A stretch of 64,000 bases of DNA from Litomosoides sigmodontis (lineage: Eukaryota > Nematoda > Chromadorea > Rhabditida > Onchocercidae): positions 5,746,983 to 5,810,982 of the forward strand of contig OY718807.1 of NCBI GenBank assembly GCA_963070105.1, read 5' to 3'. This document shows, one piece after another, positions 12,501-23,855 of this stretch. The translations under genes were made by a program, and so were the position numbers. Within the stretch, counting starts at the first letter, position 1. Each line of letters begins with the position of its first letter. The notes beneath the pieces were generated by a model that saw only the letters and a list, made by a program, of their open reading frames with translations, searched no databases and was not told the DNA's origin.

Positions 12501-14606
12501 ATGCAGGTAGATGATGAGCTGCGGAGAGTGAAGTAAAATTATCTTTAATGTTAATTCTACCATAGCAAGCACACTGCTTTAACTACTCACGCATACGTGA
12601 TAAAAGTGACTTCCCTTCTTATCTTGAAAGGTGCAATTTGAAAGTGAGTGCTACTTTTATCGATCTCCCCTAATCAAATGTCTTCGGTGAGGCTTGTATT
12701 GACCCCCTAACCATATCTGGCATTAGGAATTCGCTAATTTGGGAAAAGAACTTCCACTTGAATTGTTCATTCATCCTTTCGCTCTCTTTCTCCATCGCCC
12801 ACTCTTTCTTCCTCTCTGCCTCCCTCCCTCTCGCCTACCTTTCATTGTAGAAAAAGCAAATTCAAGGATAAATCGGTCAGTATGCAGAGTGCTTGCCACT
12901 TCCACTTTATCATCATCTCAGATCGCGGAAATCGCCTGGCTCACCTTGAAAAATGAATAAATCTATAGAAGCTCCTGCCCGTCCTCCCCTCCTCCTCTCC
13001 TTCATCCTCCCCTCCTTCCCTCTCCGAAGCAAACCTGAATCCAGCACCACAAACAATGAGAGTCGTCGTGAGGAGCAGATAACGATGGCTATGACAGAGT
13101 TTTATAAAAATTCCAAATTGGATGCTCGGAAGGAAGGACGGTAGGGAGGAGAAGGAGGAGGACTGTCTATACCTGTTCTGTTGGTGCTAAGCAATAGCAA
13201 CGCGTAGATCTCATCTTTTCGACAGCCGCCGCAGCACTGAAGTTTTTCAAGGGCGTTTCCGAAGATATTTTCACTAACTTTTCACATCGAAGATAGAAGA
13301 TGCGCGTTCATCATCTTCTAATTTACTGATTGAGTAACAGACTGAACAGCGATCGTACCGTTACAGTGCCAACAGTAACTAACTGTCACACCGCCCGCCC
13401 GCTACTACAACAATTTCCATTGCATCACTGAGCTAGTTAATTATGTAAATTAATATTTTCACCTTTAGCTAAAAAATAACTTCACTTCACGAATGATAAG
13501 AGAGTGCCGATAACAGCGGCAATGTGCTGAAATTTTAGGAAATACATTAAATTATTACTATAATTAAGTGCTTGTTTTAAAAGTTCTAGAGGAAGTGACA
13601 AGAAAGTAGAGCTTTTTATTACAAAAGATGTTTAAAAAGAAGAACGCGTGATTACTTTGTAACAGAGCTGTAAAGGGGACTGAAGAAAATTGATTATTAA
13701 TTAATTAATCAATTAGTGAAAAAGATGAGTGAAAAGTGAATGTATAAATCAGCGTTCAAAACGGAGTAGAACAGCAGCATCAAATTTCCTTTTTCCTTCA
13801 CCGACCTTTCGCCCGCTCTCTGCCCCTCCCGCCCCCCGCTGTTCCTTGAAACCTGTCCAAAACTCATTAGAAAAATAAAAAAAATAAGCAGTGAAATTGA
13901 GTGAAATGAAAAAAAATGTTGATTAACAGTTAATTTTGATGAGGAAATTGAAATCCCAGTTTAATCTACGCTTGGATTACTCTCCAAAGAGAGATGGCAG
14001 ACGGACATAATAGCTTTTAGCTTCTTCCAGTGGGATTAGTACAGCCTAACATAAATCTCAGCTTCTTACTGTTACTACCAGGAGCCAAGACATGTAGTTG
14101 GATTTAAGGAGCAGTAAGGGATAATACCAGATAAGCCTAGTTTGTACGATTGCTTCTTAAAGAAAATGACAAAAGAATAAAATGTATTTCAGAGGAATGG
14201 ATGTGAACGTTCCAGGAAATCAATGAGCAGAAAAAGCTTCCAATAAGTTCTATCATTAATGCTACAAAATTTCATATCATATCAGTCTCTTAAACGCTTT
14301 CCAATTGCAAGATAGAAGACTGAAGCGAGAGAGGCTGAAGCGAGAGAGGAAATGAAGTGGACGAACCTTTTGAATTAACGGCCAATTGTGGCATGCCTAA
14401 AGCACTGAGCACCGTATCGACCAACTGACTGAGCAACGTCGCACCGGACACAATTGCGTAAGAATCGACAAGCATGTGGCCATCACGTGCGCAAGTGAGA
14501 CAGTGTTGCGGTCGAACCGATTCCACCACAACGCGCACCGGGAACATACTCATAGTGAGCGGCACTCTGAATCCTTTCGAGTGGCTCGCAGGAAATCCAG
14601 CTCTTT
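521..14606 (-). CDS. dve-1: DVE/SATB-class transcription factor with ULD/CMP-like domain and two homeodomains
   Basis: Nuclear DNA-binding regulator of the defective proventriculus (Dve)/SATB homeobox class. In C. elegans DVE-1 acts in the mitochondrial unfolded-protein response. Exons in transcript order: 14606-14367, 9528-9402, 7806-7689, 7486-7371, 3006-2809, 1917-1755, 1465-1367, 1173-904, 673-521; all phases agree. The first two exons match the SATB ULD/CMP domain ([16 protein letters not shown], then [11 protein letters not shown] to HITLKIL). The next two match the CUT-like region that follows it ([14 protein letters not shown]). Exon 3006-2809 holds homeodomain 1 (IPKLERWF to [13 protein letters not shown]). 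Exons 1173-904 and 673-521 hold homeodomain 2 (LPVLEKWF to [13 protein letters not shown]). Both recognition helices keep the W-F-x-N-x-R pattern. The linker is rich in Ser, Pro and Gln. The N-terminus is unresolved; one further exon is proposed at 17201-17315. The acceptors at 7807 and 14607 are the least certain. The family call is firm for the homeodomains and good for the ULD; the symbol is by homology only. Confidence 0.8.
3721..4665. promoter_or_regulatory. Cluster of ACTGATAAG (GATA-factor-type) sites
   Basis: CTTATCAGT or its complement ACTGATAAG occurs at about 3722-3730, 4539-4547, 4605-4613 and 4656-4664. A plain TTATCA lies at 3680 and another overlaps the last site. ACTGATAAG-type sequences are known targets of nematode intestinal GATA factors such as ELT-2. 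Four extended copies within 950 bp inside an intron of a transcription-factor gene suggest an enhancer. This is inference from motif density only. Confidence 0.4.
5665..5710. repeat. 21-bp direct repeat, period 25, with TTATC motifs
   Basis: The 21-mer beginning ATCAATTATCTTATCATC occurs at 5665-5685 and again, identically, at 5690-5710, separated by 4 bp. Each copy contains TTATCATC, a GATA-type core on the reverse strand. It lies in the same dve intron as the ACTGATAAG cluster. Confidence 0.6.
7807..9401. other. dve-like intron with (TG)n repeat
   Basis: This intron joins the ULD C-half exon to the CUT-like exons. It contains an interrupted (TG)n/(TGCG) tract at 8477-8532 and a single ACTGATAAG at 8464-8472. 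I see no coding exon; the ORFs here are repeat-driven or lack splice support. Confidence 0.5.
9529..14366. other. Long dve-like intron splitting the ULD domain
   Basis: A 4.8-kb intron that splits the ULD/CMP-like domain between its two halves. It contains CT-rich or GA-rich tracts (about 10618-10670, 11206-11232, 12221-12262) and other low-complexity AT-rich DNA. I see no supported exon or RNA gene. Confidence 0.5.
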
Positions 14607-15908
14607 CTACAAATGCATGAATTACCGAAGCAGAAATTAAAGTTGGAGCAATTATTAAAGTGTAAAGTATGATATTCGAAATTTGTCGGTTTAGATCGTT
14701 TGATCAAAGAACATAAATCAATGGGTTTATTTCATTCCTTGGAAAGAAGAGATTGGGATCAAAGAAGGAGAAGTAAAGTGATACTTTTATCAACCATTCA
14801 AAAGTTTTGGGAATGTTTACCGAGACTGCTAGATGCTGATCAACTAATCAATAATGCGAGAATAATAATTTCATTTCAGAGAATATTTGAAGGTTAAGCC
14901 AAAGATTATGTTTTAAGATTTGGTACTAACCAATAAAGAAATCACTGCATGACTTACTTGTTTATGACAATATATTTAAAGGAAAAAGAAGGAAAAGTGT
15001 CGAAATAGTTTAAAATTTCGATCGGACAGTTAGATAAGTTAAATAAGGACCAGAAAGCGACGGGTTCTCTGATAATACTAGTATTGGCAACAGTAAGTGA
15101 GATTTTAGCCCGTTTTCTCTCCTGAAATGCATTGAATAGTGTAATTTATTTTCCAGCACTCCCGTAACAAAATATTTCAATTCGCTTCGTAATATCTACC
15201 AAGGCGCAAATTGCTTATGCATTCCTGACTTATCCACAACAATTCAAAAATAATTTCAAAAGTTAAAGGAAGAAATGCCTGATCATTCAACAAAGCAAAA
15301 TTTAACATAAAAGCTTCACACATCAACTTCTCAAAAATATCTTCGCGCTTTATTCTTATTTCTATTTTAATTCATTCGTTTCGAAAATTTAAATTTTGCA
15401 TTCACCCAGCAAAACCATTAGTAGTGTGATTATCTGCAATGAGAATTTCTGGAGCAATTGAAAAGCTTTTGCATAAGTTTCGTTGTTGAAAATTTTATCA
15501 GTACTTATCGCTGTCTACCAATTTTGTTGTATTGCCCAAAAAAGCGCTGAGGACGTGATGTGCAAATGAGTGAAATTGATAAAGTGCAAAAAAGGAATTT
15601 ACAAATTTAACTATTCGTAGCGGATCGTTAAGAGAATGATGCAGCATTTATTCGTTGCCACTATAATTCTTTTCAAATTATTCCTTAAAATTAACTGGGT
15701 TAGCTACAGCCACTCGAACAAAAACTGGAAAATTGAATTTTTTAGATTTCACTGAAATCAAGTCAGACTATCTCGCAACGAAAAGCTTCAATACGAAGAA
15801 ATTGCGATATTGAAAATCTGTAGAACTGCAATATTCATTCAGTGTATTGGATGGGATAATTTCGGAAACTTTAAACCTTGTGAGAGTGATATGATTATTA
15901 CTTTATTA

Positions 15909-16775
<867 letters not shown>

Positions 16776-17160
16776 TATTATTATTATTATTTAATATTAT
16801 TATTTATTATTATTATCTATTATTATTTATTATTATTATTTAATATTATTATTTATTATTATTATTTATTATTATTATTATTATTATTTATTATTATTAT
16901 TATTTATTATTATTATTATTTATTATTATTATTATTTATTATTATTATTTATTATTATTATTTATTATTATTATTTATTATTATTATTTATTATTATTAT
17001 TTATTATTATTATTTATTATTATTATTTATTATTATTATTTATTATTATTATTTATTATTATTATTTATTATTATCATTTATTATTATTATTTATTATTA
17101 TTATTTATTATTATTATTTATTATTATCATTATTTATTATTATTACTATTATTATTATTA
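16776..17160. repeat. 13-bp-period (ATT)4T derivative tandem array
   Basis: Directly after the pure ATT run the sequence becomes ATTATTATTATTT-type units, mostly 13 bp long, with some ATTAAT, ATCATT and CTATT variants. In translation the 13-nt period shows as a 13-residue cycle of Leu, Phe, Ile and Tyr blocks (39 nt, three units). It looks like a higher-order repeat derived from the adjacent trinucleotide run. Confidence 0.85.
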
Positions 17161-17200
17161 GTATGCAACGGTGGATGAGCTCCGTTAGACATGATCTTAC

Positions 17201-17315
17201 TTAGTTCGTTGTTGACACTAAGAACGAAGAAGGGAAACGGTACAAGACGAAAGTGATTATTATCAAAAAGATGGCCGACGTATTGGGAATTAAACAGTTG
17301 TTGTTGCTGCTGCTG
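17201..17315 (-). CDS. Tentative 5' exon of the dve-like gene (poly-Gln)
   Basis: On the minus strand a TTATCAG acceptor is followed by 38 codons that begin with a short Gln run (CAG/CAA) and continue LFNSQYVGHLFDNN. They end at a GTAAGA donor in phase 1. That phase fits the proposed 14606 start of the ULD exon, giving a continuous frame. No in-frame ATG is visible, so a further upstream exon would be needed. The Gln-rich content suits a transcription-factor N-terminus. The evidence is only phase compatibility and composition, so it may be chance. Confidence 0.35.
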
Positions 17316-17363
17316 CTGATAAGAGTGATAGTGAGGGATGGCCGAAATCAATCAATGATTGAA

Positions 17364-17564
17364 TTTGGATGAATGAATGAATGAATGAATGGATGAGTGG
17401 ACGGATGAATGGACTGGATGGATGGATCGGATGGATGGATGGACATCATGTCATATCACCACGTTATCAGCACCTATCACAGGTAAGCAAATGGATGAGG
17501 AGAGGAAGGAGACATCATCACCTCACCGCCACCGTCACCGTCACTGTCACCAGCATAGCAGCAG

Positions 17565-17595
<31 letters not shown>

Positions 17596-17760
17596 GCGGG
17601 AGCAGCAGCTCTACACTATCCGAGACGCTGATCACTGACTCCCTCCCTCTCTGCCAAATGAGCCAGCCACCCCGGTCGCTGACTGTCCGATTAAATCAAG
17701 GATAGATGGAATTGGGGGAGCGATACATATCTATCTATCTATCTATCTATCTGTAAGAGG
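17364..17760. repeat. Cluster of mixed simple repeats
   Basis: Short tandem repeats follow one another: GAATGAATG (17369-17392), GGATGGATG-type (17394-17443), CACCGTCAC-type (17522-17551), an AGC/CAG-rich stretch (17559-17609) and (ATCT)n at 17728-17752. The local ORFs are by-products. The segment is more GC-rich than its surroundings and could be a promoter-proximal region, but no core promoter can be called. Confidence 0.7.
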
Positions 17761-20171
17761 CAGTCGAGTCATCCACTCGCCGGGCTCCGCCTTTAAAGGC
17801 TTTAGGCCTAAAAGGTACCGTGAAATTGGAGCCACGCCCTCATCTACCCGAGATGGATGGATTTGTCCGCAGCTGCTATTACATTACGAGCTTAATAGCA
17901 GCCGTTGTTGCTGCATCCACTCCGCCGCTACCGTACTCTGGCTATTTGCCGGCATTTGTGTTATCCGTTTACTGTAGACTTGAAACATCAATATTTCGGG
18001 GTTGTTGTTTGTTGTTGACGATGGTGATGATCACAGTGCTGATAGCAGCAGTATTAGTAGTAGTGGTAATAGCAGCAGTGGTGGTGTCAGCTAGCTAACG
18101 GTAATCGTATGTGAAGTTAGAAAATATACTGGTGAAATCTTCGATATGAAAATATCACCTCAACTATTTGCCTCATCATGGATGATTATCATCAATTAGC
18201 CTCTCTCATATTAGTACCTGCATCCTAGAACAATATAAGAGGAAAACAATTTCAAAATGAAAATTATAAGGAGATAGTTGAAAAAAACTTTTAACAGTAA
18301 ACGTTAGCATTTACGTAACTTTCACCTGTTGTCGTGTTATGGGATGACATTGATGAAGGAGATGATGTGGGAAGGAAGCATTTGGGGTTGTCAGTGATGA
18401 TGCTGTTGTTATTGTCGAAGGAGATGGAGAAGAAAGTATTTCAAAAAAAGGTTGAAGAGCAACCAGCTACAGAGGGTTAAAATGAAAGAGATAGAGATGT
18501 GAAAAGGAAGGTGGAAGAGGAGAAGGACCTTCCTGCTACACTCCATCGCCAACAACCAAAAAAGGTACAACAGATAAGTAGGAGCAGCAGTAGTGAGCGA
18601 CAAATCATAACTGGTTTTAGCGGATTGGAACAAATTTTTGAAGACGATGAAAAGGAAGAAATGAAAATCGAAAAGGAAATGAAGGTGAAAGCCGCTTCTT
18701 GCAGGCGCGCACACATATACGCATACATCGCTTTCTTCGTTAAATGCCACTGCCGTGTACCAAAAAGATGATGTCGCTGGTGGTAATGATAAATAGTACG
18801 ATAGCAATAATGATAGTACAATAATATCTAATGAAAGCAGCCAGCAGTTCTAACAATACCAATCAATCCATTCTAGGAAAAGTGGACAGAGAGAATTTCC
18901 AAGAAATTACACTACAAGTAGTCTGCTTTCGAAACATGTCAATAATGATAATCTTCAAAGTGGCGATCATGCTAATACCATGATAGCAATAAAATCGTCC
19001 ACTTAATAAGCAAATTATGCTGAAAACAAACTAATCACTAGAGATCAAACATCGTAAAATTATTTGTTTTTAATTTAAAAAATTTTTATCAATGATGATA
19101 AATGTGGTAAATTTTGATTTAGTGATAGAATACCATTATGTGACAATTTCTATTTGAATAAAAAGAAAAACAGTAGTAAAAAGTAAATTTTACACACGAT
19201 CGTGTCACTGATAATGATATCATTATCACCAGCTTTAATAATACTCTCTTGCTATGTCAACCTGTTTTTTCCATTATTCTGTGGTTGGAAATGACTTTTA
19301 ATGAATATGCTTCCTTAAATTTATCACATTCCATGCTTGTTAAATTATTGGCGCTTCTCTCCTACACTTTTCAATAAGTAATAACCCGAAATGTATCAGG
19401 TATTTTACTACTTTTACATTTTCCGATGACACGTCAATTTACTATAATTTTACAAACACTAGCCTTTTAAAAATAAAAATTAATAAACTTATCAGGCAAT
19501 TTTTAACAGAAAGACTATCGATTATCTTTTTTGCTTCCTTCCATTTCAACAGATACTGAAATGTGGAATAAACCTGCCAAACTGCCATTATAGAAGTTTA
19601 ATAGTTGATAGCTTCCTAAACTTCTACTTGTTGTTTTATTCCTTCAATCACTCCTAGCACACTACAACACCTTAAGCATAGTGATTTAAGCTATTTGAAA
19701 AGAGAAAAATCAGAGAAGTTAAATTTTAATTAAGTAAGAAAGATTGTTGCGATTGATAATATTGGAAGTGTATTTTACACACATAAATATGACAATACAA
19801 AACACGGTAGTTAGCAAGCATCGAATTCAATAGCGTAATTCCATCCGTTCGCCAGGAATATGCAAAGAATATAAATTGACAAATTGAAAGACAAAAAAAA
19901 ATGCTAGTGACAATCCATATATCATAAAAGTTGACTTGAAAAAAACAGGAAAAGAAACATAACATAATAAATAGAATCAAGTTTCAGGTCAAAACTAATT
20001 CGTAGGAGAAGTCTAACGATGACGACGATAATTTTGTTGAAGTACAAATCCGGATCGTGTTATTTTGAAAAAAAATAATGTTTTTCTAATAAAAATGAAA
20101 TGAAATTTTGCCGAATTATAGCTATTTACATTATCCAGTCTCTCTTTCCCTCTCTCCTTCTCTCTCAATAG

Positions 20172-20329
20172 CTTCTGTTACTTACGAAGAAAAGAAGAAG
20201 GAAAAAGTTATTTGCAGCATTCGCAATTTGGTACAGCGACGACTAAGAGTGTCGGCTATTATCCAAATACCTGAACGTATGGTGCTCATTCAAAAAACAC
20301 CTGTTAGCAATATGAATGAAACCTGTTAA
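20172..20329 (+). CDS. Exon-like ORF, unassigned
   Basis: A pyrimidine-rich tract ending CTCTCAATAG looks like a 3' splice site. After two leading bases, 51 codons follow without a stop (SVTYEEKKKEKVICS, ending MNETC) to a TAA at 20327. The composition is charged and protein-like, but I recognise no domain and cannot find partner exons. It could be a terminal exon of a plus-strand gene or chance. Confidence 0.25.
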
Positions 20330-21035
20330 GTTGAATCAGTCAGCTATCCTCTAAGTCCTCTCTAACAAAATTAAGTGCCTAATTAGTTATTTTATGACAA
20401 TTTTATCGATTTCCTACTTATTAAGTGTTGAAGAGAGCTAAAAACTTCTAAATATTAGAAATGGGACGGGAAGGATTCGTAATAGCACACACGTACGCAC
20501 GTACGCACGCACTCTTTCACCCATTTCACACGGAAGGAAGAAGTTCTCGCCATAGAATTATGCATTGCATTTGCTGCTATCCGATATTTTTCAAGAAACG
20601 TGTAGTTTACGCTTGAAATAATCGTCGTAAAAGAAGAGGGCTGTCATAAGTAGCGTCAAATGAGCTCGTCTTGCTACGAATAAGTAAGATCTATCATTGC
20701 AATAGCAATCGACAATGATAACGAATAGTTAAATATCATTGCTTTGTGAAAGTTAGCAAATCTGTTTACAACATGCATATCGCTGATAACTACCAATATT
20801 CAAATAGCAGCAGCAAGAAGCTTAGCGATCATAAATTAAACTACAGAGGGAAGAGCTCAACACATTTGGTGTGAATTTTGTTGCATTTTTAATTCGTTCG
20901 CCCTCATCCTCTCTCCCACCTCACCGATTTCCCTCTCTCTCTCCGCACTGCTATAAATCCCCGAAATTCAAAACTCCATCCTTGTTTTGAGCATATTGAT
21001 TAGGAATGAGTGAATGAATGAATATACATGTATGG

Positions 21036-21206
21036 GTGTGTGTGTGTGTGTGTGTGTGTGTGGTGCGTACATGTATATGTCTGTGCATGTGTACGGATAT
21101 ATGTTTCACTCCACTCCAGTAGTGCTTGCTCGACGATGATGATGATGGTGTTGGTGGTGGTGTTGGTGTTGGTGTTGGTGGTGGTGGTGGTGGTGGTGAT
21201 GATGAA
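21036..21206. repeat. (GT)n followed by GTG/GTT trinucleotide repeats
   Basis: A (GT)n run at 21036-21062 is followed by interrupted GT-rich DNA, then GATGATGATG and a GGTGTT/GGTGGT patch at about 21135-21206. It generates artefactual poly-Val and Thr-His reading frames. No gene is supported. Confidence 0.85.
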
Positions 21207-22162
21207 TATATCAGGAGAAGAAAAGCAGTTATTGATGCTGATATGGAGAAAAAGTAGTGGAGAGGAATGGCAATGCCTGAAAGCTTCTCCAAAAGTAAAC
21301 AGTTGATTGGAAAGGACTGCTTCCTATCACTACTGATCGTTGTATACCATATCATACAGATAGCTTACGTCCCTGTCCATCCTACAGCTACTGACTAGCC
21401 TTATCCGACACTCTCCGCCACCACCAATCACTTTCGTCTAAAAACGGAAAACTGAACGGATTATCGAAACATCTGAAGTGGATGGAGCTAGCACGCTCAA
21501 TTAACAACCGCCTCGTACACCACCATCATCCCTCAGCAATACATTGCTAATCTATAAGAGATAAAATGCTTGCTTATTTTGAAATTGCAGATTAGCTCCA
21601 TCTCTTTGTCCTCGTATTGTCCTACTTAAGCTAAACTGACGCAAAATAAATCACACAAAGGGCAAAGGAAAAATAGATGGAGCAGAAGAGCTAAGCGGAA
21701 CGGCTTTTTTAAATCGCTGCTCATATATTTGAAAATTCCTTCATGGATTCTGAAAGCTGGCAGAGCAGAGAGAAAAAGCCGATAGGAGAGAGAAAATAAG
21801 GAAAGGTTACAAAAGGTTATGAGGGAGAAACGAAATAGGCAATGCAAAATACTTTGTCGTATACTTCTCGAAATTTTTATTCTTTGGTGAACGGACAAAA
21901 AAATTGGTCTGACCGATGGATTATTAAGATGTCAACAAAAGGATCAAAATTATTCCGCACTTCAACGGCATAAATTTGAAGGTGAAAAACAGCATTTGTC
22001 CAGGCAGTGGGTGCTGAAACATTTTGTTGCAACAGATCGTTAGCTTAAAGTTTCAGATTTCATGTTCGCTGATTGGTGCTGAGGAGTTGTTCATTATTTC
22101 AAGTGATAATCGTAAACTTAAAATTGAACTGAAATGAATGCATTGAAGAAGGAATTATTGGT

Positions 22163-22462
22163 ATGAGTGGTAATAACATCAACGACAGTAAGGTCCTCTG
22201 CTATCCATCACTTCAAATGCTGAATATCACAGCGAAGCGTTCGAAATTTGAACATTACGTCACTGTTGCTCATGGTGTTGTAAGTTCAATTCGTCAATTA
22301 ATTAGTTGCAACTGCATGGTTAATATGACATCAGAACTCGCCGTTGCTACTTCCATAATAGAACAAAATAGCAACTGTCAAGAAATAATATACCAATCAT
22401 TTGTGCGCAGCATAGCAAGTGGCAATTCTTGTTCGTTAACCGATCGAAAAGCTAATAATTAG
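22163..22462 (+). CDS. Hypothetical 99-codon ORF
   Basis: An ATG-initiated open frame with a mixed codon pattern and several Cys and Asn residues (starts MSGNNINDSKVLCY). It has no signal peptide, membrane segment or domain that I recognise, and no clear splice partner. It may be a small single-exon gene or a chance ORF. Confidence 0.2.
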   Translation: MSGNNINDSKVLCYPSLQMLNITAKRSKFEHYVTVAHGVVSSIRQLISCNCMVNMTSELAVATSIIEQNSNCQEIIYQSFVRSIASGNSCSLTDRKANN

Positions 22463-23238
22463 CACATTGCAAAGGAAAGAGAAAGTGGGAAGAAGTTGTT
22501 GGGCGCAATATGTAACAACACATAACCGCTTTCGGTGAGGCCGGAGAAGTGGGAATAAAAGATGCTGAAATGAGTTGCTATGAGAAAAACAGGTGGAAGG
22601 GAAGGAGTAGGAAATGAATGAAAGGGTAAGGTTAAAATTAAGCGGTAGCAACAATTCCTTTGATGAGACTTATGGGCTTTCGATGTTTAGATAAATTAAA
22701 TAAGGAGAAATTTCAATTTGTCCTTGCGTATGACGAGAAGTGAAGATTGTGCAACAGAGATGGAATGCAGCACTGAAAGAGAAAACTCGTTCATCCGGTA
22801 TTTGCTGGAAATTTCACCCTTTTTTTTAAAAAAATTTAGCCTCTAGCATCAATCTAGAGACTGTTTCTTATCTATTTCCTCTCTTTGCAGCAAATGATCG
22901 GCGTATATAAAAAAGACAAATCAGTAATAATTGATAGGGTAGTAGCGAAAAAGAGTCACTCACTCACTCACTCACTCACATTTACTTGAAAGCAAAATGA
23001 AGTGAAATGATATCGGTAGCTATATTTTTTTTTAACAAAAAGAAAGATCATCAAGTGGCGTGGTGATGAAATGAAAAGAGAGGGAGTATATAATTTATCA
23101 GCCTAAGAATTTAAATCACCCTTTTGGCTGATTGAACAAGATGGAGATGTTTACAACCTGGAATCTGTCACCCATTACCTGTCCTCTCCCTCTTCTTTCC
23201 TGATCCTCCCGTTAACTGATGTTATTTAATGGTTGCAC

Positions 23239-23313
<75 letters not shown>
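23239..23313. repeat. (CA)n dinucleotide repeat, about 75 bp
   Basis: A perfect CA microsatellite followed by CGCACATTT. It lies in non-coding DNA. Confidence 0.95.
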
Positions 23314-23318
<5 letters not shown>

Positions 23319-23660
23319 TTTCCAGCCCTTCATCCAATTTCTAGAATGCAGGTTAAGGGGTAGGTAGGAAGGAGAGCATTGGCAGGGAGAACATGCTTCC
23401 ATTCTGCCATGCTTTTAAATTTGAAAACGCAAAGAATTTCACGATGCCAGCACTTCTGAGGCTTTTTAGTGCTTCCTCCATCCCAATTAATATTCCGATT
23501 TCCAGTTTCCATGTGCAATTTTTGATTCCTAAAGAATAGCTTATTGCGTGCTACGATTGGCAGCACACGTACGATCAAACTTACATGACCGCTGCGTGAA
23601 AAGTTTACGTTCTGGTGGTTTGTGTGAAGGAATTTGAGAAAGAATGTGAAAGGAAATTGA

Positions 23661-23855
23661 TTATTCAGAAAAGAAGAGATCGTAAAGTTGAGCTTTATCC
23701 ATCGTTTTTCCAACTTTGCACAATAGATTAGTTCCTATAGACTCTGATGCATGCGCGGTGATAATTACAATGATAAGCTCTTTGTGCTTCAAATTGATCG
23801 GTTGATTGTGAAAACCGGTTACTGGGTTACCCTTCTTCTCACCTTCTAAAAACAA
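23661..23855 (-). CDS. Exon-like ORF, unassigned
   Basis: A minus-strand TTGTTTTTAG acceptor leads into about 60 open codons (EGEKKGNPVTGF, ending AQLYDLFFSE) and a TAA. A second minus-strand frame (23330-23713) overlaps it and is also open, so the local lack of stops reflects composition rather than proving a gene. No domain is recognised. Confidence 0.2.
   Translation of the reverse strand: MFLEGEKKGNPVTGFHNQPINLKHKELIIVIITAHASESIGTNLLCKVGKTMDKAQLYDLFFSE

Noticed and set aside
14290..14366. C-terminal extension of the ULD ORF past 14367 to its stop
   Set aside because: The SATB-like domain continues in the exon 9528-9402 after a GTTCGT donor; the Ser/Leu-rich read-through ([10 protein letters not shown]) is intron sequence.
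18409..18821. Overlapping long ORFs on both strands near 18.4-18.8 kb
   Set aside because: A GA-rich stretch lacks stops in several frames; there is no recognisable domain and no consistent splice context.
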